DNA of 64,000 nt from Pyrodictium sp. Lineage in GTDB: Archaea > Thermoproteota > Thermoprotei_A > Sulfolobales > Pyrodictiaceae. A model generated the notes under the pieces. That model did no database searches and was not told the origin of the DNA. It saw only the letters and a list, made by a program, of their open reading frames with translations. Both the position numbers and the translations under genes were made by a program. The stretch is from the NCBI GenBank assembly GCA_013540595.1, contig JABXKE010000002.1:992050-1056049 (forward strand), given 5' to 3'. Shown piece by piece: positions 16,273 through 24,638 of the stretch. How positions within the stretch are numbered: position 1 is the first letter of the stretch; each line of letters begins with the position of its first letter.

Positions 16273-17127
16273 GTCTTCATCGCCTCCCCGCCAACAGTAT
16301 TTGACGCAGCCGTAATACTTCGAACACTCTACACAGGTTTAGGCGTAGACAAGTGGCGTGCATACATTGTTGGGCTGGGCTCAACTGTTACTCCACGCCT
16401 ACTTCTTGAATCTAGGCTCCCGATAAGTGTAGCGAAGCAATACATTGTCATGGATGCGCCAGACCTAAAGGACACCGAGGCTGTTGCAGTGGTTGATCCT
16501 CGGGGACACCCAGCTTGGAGTATAGAGGCTCAACTTGAGATGCTGGTCATAGACTATGCAGGGTTTTACACGCATAGTCTTCAGAGAGCCATACACGTAA
16601 AAGGCCTGGGCTTGCCTTTACTCACATATGAGGCCATAGCAGTCATATACGAGCTCTACATACGTAGAAATATACGTGAGAGCAATTGTAGCAAAGCCTT
16701 CTCTCTAGATCCAAAAAAGGGATTATACATTGCCAGGAAGGCTCTTGAGGCATTGACGCTACTCGATAACTACCCTGTACTAGAGCCTAACACTCTAATC
16801 TACGCATTACGGCGCGTCTACCTATCTGAGGGATACATACTAGACCCTACTAGTTACCACTTTGAGATTAAGCCTATCAGTGGGAAAGTACTTGAAGTCA
16901 TAGAGGCGACAGCCTACGCGCGCAAGAGAGGGCTCCGTGAACGGGGAATAGTTAGAATAGTCTTCAACGGCGAAGAACTAAGAGTCTCTGATTGGCGCGG
17001 AGAAATCTACAGAATAGTGCTCGATTACAATCATGACATGGCCTGTGCTGCGCCAGGACTCATAGCGTCCAGAGAACCTAAAGGAGAGGAGGTGCATGGC
17101 GTGAATATAGTGCTTAGCACATCCTAA
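16246..17127 (+). CDS. Hypothetical protein, about 293 aa
   Basis: Not recognised. Alpha/beta N-terminal half with [48 protein letters not shown] and AVAVVDPRGHPAW. The C-terminal half is helical and then beta-rich. No membrane segments or Cys motifs. ATG 16246 is the first sensible start; an upstream ATG (16126) would only add residues antisense to the SPOUT gene. The last codons overlap the convergent 17124 gene by 4 nt. Confidence 0.6.
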   Translation: MVEEDSKLQVFIASPPTVFDAAVILRTLYTGLGVDKWRAYIVGLGSTVTPRLLLESRLPISVAKQYIVMDAPDLKDTEAVAVVDPRGHPAWSIEAQLEMLVIDYAGFYTHSLQRAIHVKGLGLPLLTYEAIAVIYELYIRRNIRESNCSKAFSLDPKKGLYIARKALEALTLLDNYPVLEPNTLIYALRRVYLSEGYILDPTSYHFEIKPISGKVLEVIEATAYARKRGLRERGIVRIVFNGEELRVSDWRGEIYRIVLDYNHDMACAAPGLIASREPKGEEVHGVNIVLSTS

Positions 17128-17483
17128 TACTCTATAATGCCAAGGCTTGATAAGTGCTTCAATGTCTCCCTTAAGGTCTCTCTCAATAGATGCCTTACAA
17201 TTCTGCAAAAAGATGCTACGTAGCCCCTCTCCCCCAAACTCTCAAGCACTCTTTTCAGCACATACGTGTCCACCTTGTCTCCTCTCACACAGAAGGGTGT
17301 AGGCTGCGCCGGGGCTATGACGAGCCTAGGCTCTCCCTCTACCGAATATGCCACTACAATACACTGAGACCTAGTACCGGGGCAATAGGTTCTACGGAAA
17401 GCAATCTTGAGCACAGTGTTCTGATTAAGTTTAATCTCTACAATACTCCACTCATATGCACTATTCAATGCTACTCCTACCAC
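17124..17483 (-). CDS. Hypothetical protein, 119 aa
   Basis: Not recognised. A beta-rich first half with Cys pairs (RRTYCPGTRSQCIVVAY) and a helical C-terminus (RVLESLGERGYVASFCRIVRHLLRETLRETLKHL). Chosen over the antisense + strand frame because it ends exactly against the convergent 16246 gene and has plausible composition. GTG at 17483 or TTG at 17468 (GGAG 5 nt upstream) could be the start. Confidence 0.45.
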   Translation of the reverse strand: MVGVALNSAYEWSIVEIKLNQNTVLKIAFRRTYCPGTRSQCIVVAYSVEGEPRLVIAPAQPTPFCVRGDKVDTYVLKRVLESLGERGYVASFCRIVRHLLRETLRETLKHLSSLGIIEY

Positions 17484-17546
17484 ATAACTTGAGATGTTTA
17501 TGGATGCTAAATAGATAAACGCTAGACTGTGTCCACCTAATATCTT

Positions 17547-17613
17547 GGGGCCGCTGAGCTATCCTACGCAGGGCTGAATGGGCTTGATGAGGCTCGGGCA
17601 AGGGTGAGGCCCC
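17547..17613. other. GC-rich inverted repeat between divergent genes
   Basis: GGGGCC (17547-17552) and GGCCCC (17608-17613) enclose 55 nt. That loop contains two CTGA (D-box-like) motifs and a TTGATGA (C-box-like) motif on the + strand, but not in a complete C/D order. A structured RNA or leader is possible. It occupies the divergent gap 17484-17683. Confidence 0.25.
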
Positions 17614-17683
17614 TACCAGGTAAAGCTTAGTCAAACTAACAGTAGGAATCATTTCTAAAACACAGTAGCATACTGGAAGCTAC

Positions 17684-17983
17684 ATGGCAGGGATGTGGTT
17701 GAAGATGCCTAGAAAGACTTTCTTTACTACAGAGTCTCTTGTGAAGTTTGTGCGCCGCGCTAGGGAGAGGTGGAAGGACTTCGAGGTTGTACGAATAGAG
17801 CAACACTATTCTAGGCAGGTTCTATACATTAGGGTCAGTGAGGCAAGAGTAAAACTCATAGTTTATAGCGATGGGCGCATACGCGCATATAGTAGTAAAC
17901 TCCCAGGCTTAGCTTATGCGGTTAAAAAGCTGGCTGAAAGGGTGCTGGGCATTGATAGAGAGTATAGATCCGCGGAAGGCTAG
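17684..17983 (+). CDS. Hypothetical protein, 99 aa
   Basis: Not recognised. A basic small protein: helical segment LVKFVRRARERWKDFEV, then beta strands VLYIRVSEARVKLIVYSDGRIRAYS and a helical end. The length and fold suggest a small nucleic-acid-binding protein, but there is no signature. ATG 17684 has GGAAG upstream; ATG 17705 is an alternative. The 3' end overlaps the next gene, so they share a transcript. Confidence 0.55.
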   Translation: MAGMWLKMPRKTFFTTESLVKFVRRARERWKDFEVVRIEQHYSRQVLYIRVSEARVKLIVYSDGRIRAYSSKLPGLAYAVKKLAERVLGIDREYRSAEG

Positions 17984-18722
17984 GGAAATACAAAAAACAC
18001 GCATAGAGGCTGCTATGGACGCTTTAGCAGTGCTTCTCAAGAGAAAGAACAATGTTAATAGGGATAGTGCGAGGAAGATAGTGGAGGAGATCTATAGAAG
18101 CAAGAAGATCCAACCCATAAGGGGTAAGGCGTGGCCACAAGATATATGGGATAAGGAGCTTGCAACTCTTTATGTAATAGCGAAGTACGCACTTATGCTC
18201 CACGAAGAGAACCCAGATGTTTTCTACAGAATATTCAGTTATGAGGAGACCTTAGAAGACGTTATTAGGATTGTAAACGAGAAGAATAGTGAAGAGGCCA
18301 GAAAGTTTATACACTTCCTACTTGGTGGAGAGATAGACGATAATACAGTAGCTAGGATACTGCGTCTTGAGACAACAAAGCTCCTCCTTGGCTTTAGTAC
18401 TGAGGACAGGGTAATAGATCTCATGAAAAAGCTTTCTGAAGCCTTGCCAGAGCATGCGAGTACTGTGAGGAAGTATGCACGATACTTCATCGCACTACGT
18501 ATTGCTCAAAGTATTGCTGCAAATATTGTAAGGAATCGTATTGCTAAAGAGGCTCTAAAACAAGCGCTTGCAGCTAAGATAGGATTTGAAAAGATAATGC
18601 CAAATGACGAGTACATTGAAGAGATAGCAGTAAACGTCTTCAACATACCAAAGAAGAAAATTACAAGAATACTAGCGCTCAAGAACAATAATAAGAAGGC
18701 AAGGAAGAACAAGCAAGACTAA
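17952..18722 (+). CDS. DUF2192-like conserved archaeal protein
   Basis: About 256 residues, almost entirely helical, with a very basic C-terminus (NNNKKARKNKQD). The segment KIQPIRGKAWPQDIWDKELATLYVIAKYAL resembles the crenarchaeal DUF2192 family; I recall this from general knowledge and it needs a profile search. TTG 17952 behind AGGGTG (7-nt spacing) is the preferred start and lies inside the preceding gene, implying translational coupling. Function unknown. Confidence 0.55.
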   Translation: MIESIDPRKAREIQKTRIEAAMDALAVLLKRKNNVNRDSARKIVEEIYRSKKIQPIRGKAWPQDIWDKELATLYVIAKYALMLHEENPDVFYRIFSYEETLEDVIRIVNEKNSEEARKFIHFLLGGEIDDNTVARILRLETTKLLLGFSTEDRVIDLMKKLSEALPEHASTVRKYARYFIALRIAQSIAANIVRNRIAKEALKQALAAKIGFEKIMPNDEYIEEIAVNVFNIPKKKITRILALKNNNKKARKNKQD

Positions 18723-18732
18723 CTCCATGGAA

Positions 18733-18776
18733 GCTGTGACTCTGAGGCCTTAAAGGGTCCGCCGCGGGTTCACAGC
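18733..18776. other. Hairpin between convergent genes
   Basis: GCTGTGA (18733-18739) pairs perfectly with TCACAGC (18770-18776) across a GC-rich 30-nt loop, just after the 17952 gene and before the convergent aminotransferase end. It could be a transcript-end structure; no T-run follows on either strand. Confidence 0.3.
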
Positions 18777-18866
18777 CCATCGCGCATACTTAGGCCCCTT
18801 GTAAGCCTCTTCATCCCCTCTTTAATACTACTAACTTGTGGGGAAGAACTTAAAAACAATGCATTA

Positions 18867-20231
18867 CTACTTGCTTGACGCGCGCTTGATCTCCTCGATG
18901 ACTGCCTCTACAGCATTCATTAGTGCCTCCTCAGTTATTGTTAAAGGTGGTGCTATCCTTACTGTTGAGACTCCAGCACCTATTACAAGATAGCCCCTCT
19001 TAAACAACTTCATTAGTATATCTGCTAGCTCCTTGCGTGCTGGCTCTTTTGTCTTCTTATCTCTTACCAGTTCAACACCAATCATTAGTCCTTTCCCTCT
19101 TACATCACCTATTAGTGGCGCTTCACCAGTCTCCATCGCCTCCTTGAACCTCTTAATGACTTTCTCGCCAAGCCTGCTTGCACGCTCGCAAAGTCTCTCC
19201 TTCTCAATGTACTCTATAGTTGCAAGGGCTGCTGCCACAGATACTGGGTTACCGCCAAATGTCGAAGCGTGTCCTCCTGGCTCTATGTCCATGACTTCTG
19301 CTCTACCAACAATAGCGCCTAAGGGGAAGCCTGCAGCTATTGCCTTTGCTAGTGCTACGATGTCTGGTTCAACACTCCAGTGCTCTATAGCGAACATTCT
19401 TCCTGTCCTACAGAACCCTGTCTGCACCTCGTCTACGACGAGGAGGATACCATGCTGTTCTGTTAGTTTGCGCAGTTTTGGCATGAAGTTGTCAGGCGGA
19501 ACAATGTATCCTCCCTCGCCCTGAATAGGCTCAATGAATACTGCTGCTACCTCTGAGGGGTCTACTAGCTTGCCGAATACCCATTCTTCAATGTAGCCTA
19601 TTACCTGCTCTCCACACTCCTCAGGAGTCTCTGCCCCGAATGGACAACGGTAAGGGTAGGGGTATGGTACGTGTATGATGCTTGGCACGAGTGGTGAGAA
19701 TCCTTTTCTCTGTACAGGCTTGCTTGCTGTGAGGGATACTGCGCCCATTGTTCTACCGTGGAATGCTCCTATGAAGCCTATTATGTACTGCCTCCCCGTA
19801 TGATGCCTGGAGACCTTGATCGCTGCCTCTATACTTTCTGCACCACTATTTGTGTAGAAGACCTTACCGTCTCCCCTGAATGGCGCTATTGAGACGAGCT
19901 TCTCAGCTAGTACCACAGCGTTCTCATAGTAAAAGTCTGTTAGGCTGTAATGTGTGAACTTCTCTAGCTGTTTTTTAACAGCCTCAATGACATAAGGGTT
20001 TGTAGAACCAACGTTGAGTACCGCAAGCCCAGAATTAAGGTCTATATACATGTTCCCGTCAACATCATAAACTATGTAGTCGTGAGCTCGCTCAACTACA
20101 AGGGGGTACCAGCGCACAAAGCTCTGCATGAGGAACCTCTTGTCACGCTCAAGCAGCTCACGTGCACGGGGACCGGGAGGCTCAACAACTATTTTTGGCT
20201 TAGAGGGTCTATTGCTAGCAGCACAGCTCAC
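18867..20231 (-). CDS. Class III PLP aminotransferase (acetylornithine/4-aminobutyrate type)
   Basis: 454 residues. NSGAESIEAAIKVSRHHTGR and IGFIGAFHGRTMGAVSLTASK are the cofactor phosphate region. FIEPIQGEGGYIVPP and LVVDEVQTGFCRTGRMFAIEH carry the PLP-ring Asp and Gln. DIVALAKAIAAGFPLGAIVGR holds the PLP lysine, and HASTFGGNPVSVAAALA follows. Uses omega-amino acids with 2-oxoglutarate; 4-aminobutyrate, acetylornithine or ornithine cannot be separated by eye, and some archaeal members are racemases. Convergent with the 17952 gene; divergent from the L35Ae gene. Confidence 0.85.
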   Translation of the reverse strand: MSCAASNRPSKPKIVVEPPGPRARELLERDKRFLMQSFVRWYPLVVERAHDYIVYDVDGNMYIDLNSGLAVLNVGSTNPYVIEAVKKQLEKFTHYSLTDFYYENAVVLAEKLVSIAPFRGDGKVFYTNSGAESIEAAIKVSRHHTGRQYIIGFIGAFHGRTMGAVSLTASKPVQRKGFSPLVPSIIHVPYPYPYRCPFGAETPEECGEQVIGYIEEWVFGKLVDPSEVAAVFIEPIQGEGGYIVPPDNFMPKLRKLTEQHGILLVVDEVQTGFCRTGRMFAIEHWSVEPDIVALAKAIAAGFPLGAIVGRAEVMDIEPGGHASTFGGNPVSVAAALATIEYIEKERLCERASRLGEKVIKRFKEAMETGEAPLIGDVRGKGLMIGVELVRDKKTKEPARKELADILMKLFKRGYLVIGAGVSTVRIAPPLTITEEALMNAVEAVIEEIKRASSK

Positions 20232-20337
20232 GGGACATCACCTCAATAGGCATGGTTTCCAGGTACTCAAACAGTATTAGGCACACCACAACAAAAAGAC
20301 TGTCCTCCGAATAGGTTAGCCAGGAGTAGGGGTAGGC

Positions 20338-20345
20338 TTTAAATG
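20338..20345 (+). promoter_or_regulatory. TATA box of the L35Ae gene
   Basis: TTTAAATG at about 20338-20345, roughly 37 nt before the preferred ATG at 20382. Confidence 0.4.
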
Positions 20346-20381
20346 AAGCTACCCTGGTGAGGCATGCTGGGGAGCAGAACT

Positions 20382-20699
20382 ATGAGCAGTGAAGCGCAGA
20401 CCCAGGTGTATACAGGGCTTGTAATAGGGTATCGTCGAGGCTCAAATACACAGTACGAGAACCAAGTACTAATACGCGTTGACGGTATAGTTGATAGTAA
20501 CCAAGCATCAAGACTGATTGGGTGGAAAGTACTCTATAGAGACACGAAAGGCAACGAGTATCACGGAAAGATAGTCGATGTTCATGGCAACAAAGGAGTC
20601 GTAATAGCACGGTTTAACAGAAACCTACCAGGTCAAGCAATAGGAAAGGACGTATACATATACCCTAAGGGCGTAGAACTTGTATTTGAAGAAAAATAA
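20382..20699 (+). CDS. rpl35ae: Large-subunit ribosomal protein L35Ae
   Basis: 105 residues of the eL33/L35Ae family: GYRRGSNTQYENQVLIRVDGI, ASRLIGWKVLYRDTKGNEYHGKIVDVHGNKGVVIARF and LPGQAIGKDVYIYP. It is a small beta-barrel rRNA-binding protein of archaeal and eukaryotic 50S/60S subunits. ATG 20382 with GGGGAG 6-7 nt upstream is preferred over ATG 20364. Single-gene transcript likely, between divergent and convergent neighbours. Confidence 0.93.
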   Translation: MSSEAQTQVYTGLVIGYRRGSNTQYENQVLIRVDGIVDSNQASRLIGWKVLYRDTKGNEYHGKIVDVHGNKGVVIARFNRNLPGQAIGKDVYIYPKGVELVFEEK

Positions 20700-20744
20700 G
20701 CCTAAGCAAAAACGTTCAAGTCTTTTAAGCCACGAATACTCACC

Positions 20745-21203
20745 TTATTCTTCTCCAACATCAACATTTATTATGTAGACGGGCCAACGCCCACCATTAA
20801 TAGTCTCCGCCTTGCCCAGCTCCTTCAAGTAAGCTGCGAGAGCTGAGGGCCGTAGAGTTTCTGGAGTTATTTCCTCAAACTCTACCCACTTAACCTTCAA
20901 GTGTTCCTCTTTAGGCTTTATAGCATCAACATCAACATCTTTGCAAAGAAAGTAGAACCCTATCTCATGTACTACCCCATTACGCCTCCTGTAGAACGAG
21001 TCAACTATGTATAGGAGCCGAGGCTCCCCTATCTTCTCTATGCCAAGCTCCTCTCTTATTTCGCGCTGTAACCCTTGAAGAATGCTCTCTTCAACACGCA
21101 CCCTTCCTCCAGGAAGACGATAAAAGTCGCCGTGCTTGCTCAGCTGTACTAGTAGCCTCCTATCACGCACTATGATACATCGCGCTGAAACACGTAGTAG
21201 CAT
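20745..21203 (-). CDS. NUDIX hydrolase
   Basis: 152 residues. The Nudix box (G-x5-E-x7-REIREELGI) is complete: it begins at GGRVRVEES and ends REELGIE, residues about 32-54. A second strand YFLCKDVDVD and an HLKVKWVEFEEI segment follow, as in MutT-like enzymes. Probably hydrolyses a nucleoside diphosphate derivative; the substrate is not predictable. ATG start. Convergent with L35Ae. Confidence 0.88.
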   Translation of the reverse strand: MLLRVSARCIIVRDRRLLVQLSKHGDFYRLPGGRVRVEESILQGLQREIREELGIEKIGEPRLLYIVDSFYRRRNGVVHEIGFYFLCKDVDVDAIKPKEEHLKVKWVEFEEITPETLRPSALAAYLKELGKAETINGGRWPVYIINVDVGEE

Positions 21204-21386
21204 CGAGTCGCCCCGCCTCTAAATCCTAGCACGGTATCCCCTTTAAACTGAATTCACAGAAACACTTGTACAAGACTCTTGGAATATTCAACTCTTGATG
21301 TAGGACTGTAAACCAGACAGGAATACATTAAAATCCACACATCCCTTAGATACAAGAGGGGAAGCAGAGTGAAGGCGGCATGAGGC

Positions 21387-22148
21387 CTAGGCAATTATCT
21401 CTGCTTCAAAGCGGTCTCCTAGCCCCCTAATACTTGCCGATAACAGAGACGCCTCTACAGCATCCTCAGTAATTGCTAAAGCTATACGGCCCGTGTAGTC
21501 TAGCAAGACTGCAGTAGCACCCTTTCTCTCTAGTCTCTTTACTAGGCTCACTGCTCTCCTACCCAGAACACTCGCAGTATACACCCCTATTCTGTGTAGA
21601 CCAGCTAGAGGATCATCAATTGCTTCAAGTAGTAATTCACGATACTTATCCTGATTCACAACCATGTCCTCCACTATGCGGCGCAATGCGTACTTAAAGG
21701 GCTTCTTAAGCTTTATCACAACAGCCCAATAACCATCCAAGTCGGAGAGAGGGAAACGGTAATTGTCTATGAATACGCTTGTACCATGAATAGAGGCATG
21801 CACTAAAGCACAATTCATACAGAGCCCGCTGTCTCCGCTAATAATACTGTTTTGATCATTTTCACCCTTGTACGCTTCAATAGCATACTCTACGAGTCCC
21901 CTGTCTAGACCACGAGACGAGTAATAGAGCCCTCTACCAACAATCTTAACGTCGAGATCTTCTACTGCCGCAACACCGCCAAGACCACAAACTTCAACGT
22001 ATACTGGCGCGTCAACAGCTAGGGCTCCACCGAGACCTAGCAACGTTGGTATGAACCCTACTACCGCTCTTGTTTCTATAGAAACACACTTAGACACACC
22101 AGTAACTGTCAACAATATCGATGAGTGAAGTATTGCTGTCTCCAGCAT
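21387..22148 (-). CDS. Hypothetical protein, about 253 aa
   Basis: Not confidently recognised. The beginning (TAILHSSILLTVTGVSKCVSIETRAVVGFIPTLLGLGGALAVD) and the end (ASLLSASIRGLGDRFEAEIIA) faintly recall GHMP-type sugar kinases or RFAP synthases, but no GLGSS-type phosphate loop is visible, so no function is assigned. A central CMNCALVH could bind metal. ATG 22148 with GGGTG 6 nt upstream is preferred to GTG 22175. Confidence 0.55.
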   Translation of the reverse strand: MLETAILHSSILLTVTGVSKCVSIETRAVVGFIPTLLGLGGALAVDAPVYVEVCGLGGVAAVEDLDVKIVGRGLYYSSRGLDRGLVEYAIEAYKGENDQNSIISGDSGLCMNCALVHASIHGTSVFIDNYRFPLSDLDGYWAVVIKLKKPFKYALRRIVEDMVVNQDKYRELLLEAIDDPLAGLHRIGVYTASVLGRRAVSLVKRLERKGATAVLLDYTGRIALAITEDAVEASLLSASIRGLGDRFEAEIIA

Positions 22149-22436
22149 CAGTCGCACCCATTCATATAGCTTCACAGCCAGAAGGAGCTAGAGACTACAC
22201 AGATGATAACACCACCGTATTTCTCCAGTTTTACGCGTACCAAAACAAGGGAATACACTAGTCCACAAGCCTGACAGGCACAGGGCTGGTTCACGGAAAC
22301 ACTAACACTCCACTAAGCCTACACGCCTCAGGAGTGCGTGTACTAAGGTTCTGGTGAAAGGTGACAAAGTGTTACCACTGCATTATCACTGTGCCCGAAT
22401 AATAATGGCCTCACCTGAGTAGACTACTTCACCGCT

Positions 22437-23108
22437 ATGATACTATTACTGTGCGTGGAAACTCAATCAGAACTCTTGGAGACTATGATGAGGAGAGAGG
22501 CCAAGGAGGCAGCCTTAAGGGAGGCTAACAATGTGATTATACCATTGTTAAGCATTGCTAGAAGGTATTCACAACTATTATTCAAACTTGCGAATGAGAC
22601 TCTACACTTGCGGGTTCTACAAACTGGCGATAAGCGGGTCAACATCGTACTAGTAGAGCCGCCTGCTTCTCGGCCTCTTGTAGTTGCAGTCTATAGTTCT
22701 GTACAAGAATCTCGTCCTGTATCACCGAGTCAGCTACACAGACGCCTAGTGAGACTTAGGAAGCTTGTTAACAAGCTACGTGGGAGATACTTTGCATCAG
22801 CAGACATCATTTACATATATATGACAAGGGTAAGATTGACAATTAATGCATATAGAATGGCTAGGCGAGCAGGCGTATACGTCGCGCTTGGCTCGCAACA
22901 CGCAAAAAGAATTCTCTCGAGATACTTCATGAAAAGAGTCAAGGGCTTACTAAAGAAGCTTCAGGGGCGGCGTATTTGGGGTAAGCTCGCTCTCCTACTT
23001 TACATGCTTCATGAACTAGTTAAGGCGTTTTCTCCTGAGCATATCGAGCTGAAGCTAGACTACAACGTCGTGTTAGCATACGAGAAAGGCATACTACTAC
23101 CTCCATAA
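22437..23108 (+). CDS. Hypothetical basic protein, 223 aa
   Basis: Not recognised. Helical N-terminus (MMRREAKEAALREANN), a central alpha/beta part (KRVNIVLVEPPASRPLVVAVYSSVQ), a strongly basic helical segment (LHRRLVRLRKLVNKLRGRYFAS), then ADIIYIYMTRVRLTINAYRMARRAGVYVALG, which looks like a strand-helix-strand unit. Basic charge suggests nucleic-acid binding. The ribosome-binding site is weak. It stands alone between two gene-poor stretches. Confidence 0.5.
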   Translation: MILLLCVETQSELLETMMRREAKEAALREANNVIIPLLSIARRYSQLLFKLANETLHLRVLQTGDKRVNIVLVEPPASRPLVVAVYSSVQESRPVSPSQLHRRLVRLRKLVNKLRGRYFASADIIYIYMTRVRLTINAYRMARRAGVYVALGSQHAKRILSRYFMKRVKGLLKKLQGRRIWGKLALLLYMLHELVKAFSPEHIELKLDYNVVLAYEKGILLPP

Positions 23109-23797
23109 CTAAGCTTCAAAGAGGGCTTACTCCTTCTTCCATCTCTAGCTATTAAACTGTGAACAAACAAGAAACTAACACCTCAGAGACCTTCTTTTAC
23201 ACAACTGTGCTACGGGCATACTCTTTTATAGCATTTTCAAGGAACTCAATAGGACTCTTTGATAACCCTTTGCACTATTACGCCTTGGACAAACCTAGCA
23301 CCAAGTTAGCCCAAACACTACTTTCACATATCAGCTCTCTTGTTGTGTGTATACATGTTTTCTTTAGTGGGTATATTAGTTCAGCCTAGAACTAGTAATT
23401 AGTGTCAGGAACTCTGGAGTCTGTGCTATGTTTATGGCTCTTCGCCTGTCTCCGGCACTTTCTCACTAGCTATCGCCTGACAACAATGTAAACTGATGCT
23501 ATCTGTTTAGCTTGTTGCAAAACTGTAAACGAGAACGTTAATGCCTTGTAGTACTGGTTAATGCACACATGAAATCTCGTATCAGGAGAACAAGGTTAAG
23601 GACACTGATTCGCCTGGTCTTCGCCTGTTTCTAACATGACGTCATGGCCTAAGATATTTGAAGTAAGTACTTTCTTTGTTTAATAGCTCTCTTAAGATAT
23701 TGTTCACTACTCGGGGGTGTGCTACCTTAGTTTGTTACTTGAGTAAACTTCTTTATGTTCACTTCTTAGCTTCTTGACTTCATTGTGGGTGCTCGGT
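23109..23797. other. Gene-poor stretch with repeated CGCCTG motifs
   Basis: No convincing gene. A 76-codon + frame (23159-23389) lacks a ribosome-binding site and has atypical composition. TCGCCTG occurs at 23442-23448, 23473-23479, 23610-23616 and 23621-23627, the last two 11 nt apart, preceded by T in three of the four. Otherwise AT-rich; the last part should hold the promoter of the HD gene. Confidence 0.4.
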
Positions 23798-24436
23798 GTG
23801 GAGCAGCAAGAGGAGAAATTCTGGGCCTCATTGGTCTCTAGCTTGGCTGCTCTCAAGTCTACGCCCCGAACAGGATGGATGTTGCGGGGTGTGCCTGCGG
23901 CGATAGCTGAGCCTATAGCGGCGCATATGTATGAGTCTTCGGTTCTGGCACTTGTGTTGGCTAGTATTGTTAATGAGAAGTACGGTCTTAGTATTGATGT
24001 GTACAAGGCTGCAAGCATCGCTTTAGTACATGACTATGCTGAGGCTTATGTTGGCGACATAGTGAAGCGTGCTACTAAGCGCATTGGTGAGAAGGTAAAG
24101 GAGGAGGTTGAGCTTGAAGCTCTGCGTGAAGAGTTGGGTGAAGACACACTTGTTTATAGACTGTTTAAAGAGTATGTTGAGCAGGAGAGTGTTGAGGCTA
24201 GAGTAGCTAAGGTTGCTGAGACACTCTCAACTCTCATACAAGGGTTAAGGTATTATGCTACTGGCTACCGGGATGTTAGCGAGATAGTCTGCTCCATGTA
24301 TCGTAGTCTCTTGGATTTATCTGGAGAGGATTTAGTGGCTCGCGAAGCTCTCTCGCTCGTGGAGGCAGAGCACAGGTTGCTTATAGAGGAGATGTGCTCG
24401 AAACGTGGAGATAACTCTCTAAGCGTTGTGTTTTAG
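23798..24436 (+). CDS. HD-domain phosphohydrolase (YfbR/HDDC2-like nucleotidase)
   Basis: About 212 residues. AEPIAAHMYESSVLALVLASIV (first His), ASIALVHDYAEAYVGDIV (HD pair) and VAKVAETLSTLIQGLRYYATGY (distal acidic region) match HD-domain 5'-deoxynucleotidases of the YfbR/HDDC2 type, which hydrolyse dNMPs. Metal dependence is expected from the H...HD pattern. GTG 23798 with GGGTG 6 nt upstream is preferred; TTG 23774 and GTG 23789 are in-frame alternatives. Fits the window's dNTP-related genes. Confidence 0.75.
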   Translation: MEQQEEKFWASLVSSLAALKSTPRTGWMLRGVPAAIAEPIAAHMYESSVLALVLASIVNEKYGLSIDVYKAASIALVHDYAEAYVGDIVKRATKRIGEKVKEEVELEALREELGEDTLVYRLFKEYVEQESVEARVAKVAETLSTLIQGLRYYATGYRDVSEIVCSMYRSLLDLSGEDLVAREALSLVEAEHRLLIEEMCSKRGDNSLSVVF

Positions 24437-24456
24437 GTGCTGTGAAGGCCGGGAGA

Positions 24457-24496
24457 CCCGAGGTCATAGCCCGCCTATTGGCGGCCTCTCCTCGGG
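24457..24496. terminator. Strong hairpin between convergent genes
   Basis: CCCGAGG (24457-24463) pairs with CCTCGGG (24490-24496). Nested inside is GCCCGCC-TATT-GGCGGC (24469-24485). It lies 20 nt after the HD gene stop and could act on either strand; no T-run follows, so a small structured RNA is also possible. Confidence 0.35.
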
Positions 24497-24568
24497 CGTC
24501 GCGGGTCCGTATAGTAGACTGGTTTCTCGAAAGTTAATTAAACTATGCTTAGTGTAGATGCAGTAGTC

Positions 24569-24635
24569 TTGAGGAGAATGCTGAGTAAGTCCTGCTGACA
24601 GGAAAGAGTGGATGATGTGTCGGATTTCGGCTGAG
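24569..24635 (+). ncRNA. C/D box sRNA candidate (weak)
   Basis: C-like TTGAGGA (24569-24575), D' CTGA (24595-24598), C' ATGATGT (24612-24618), a 12-nt guide GTCGGATTTCGG, and D CTGA (24631-24634), just outside the valS stop on the opposite strand. The C'-D half has perfect spacing; the C-D' half is too long. No target recognised. Confidence 0.3.
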
Positions 24636-24638
24636 CCC

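Noticed and set aside
17190-17492. 100-codon + strand frame antisense to the 17124 gene
   Set aside because: Low-complexity, Tyr/His-rich composition and no ribosome-binding site; the minus frame abuts its neighbour as real genes do here.
17547-17613. tRNA or complete C/D sRNA
   Set aside because: A TAGCTCAG-like string on the minus strand lacks acceptor and T arms; CTGA and TGATGA motifs are in the wrong order for C/D.
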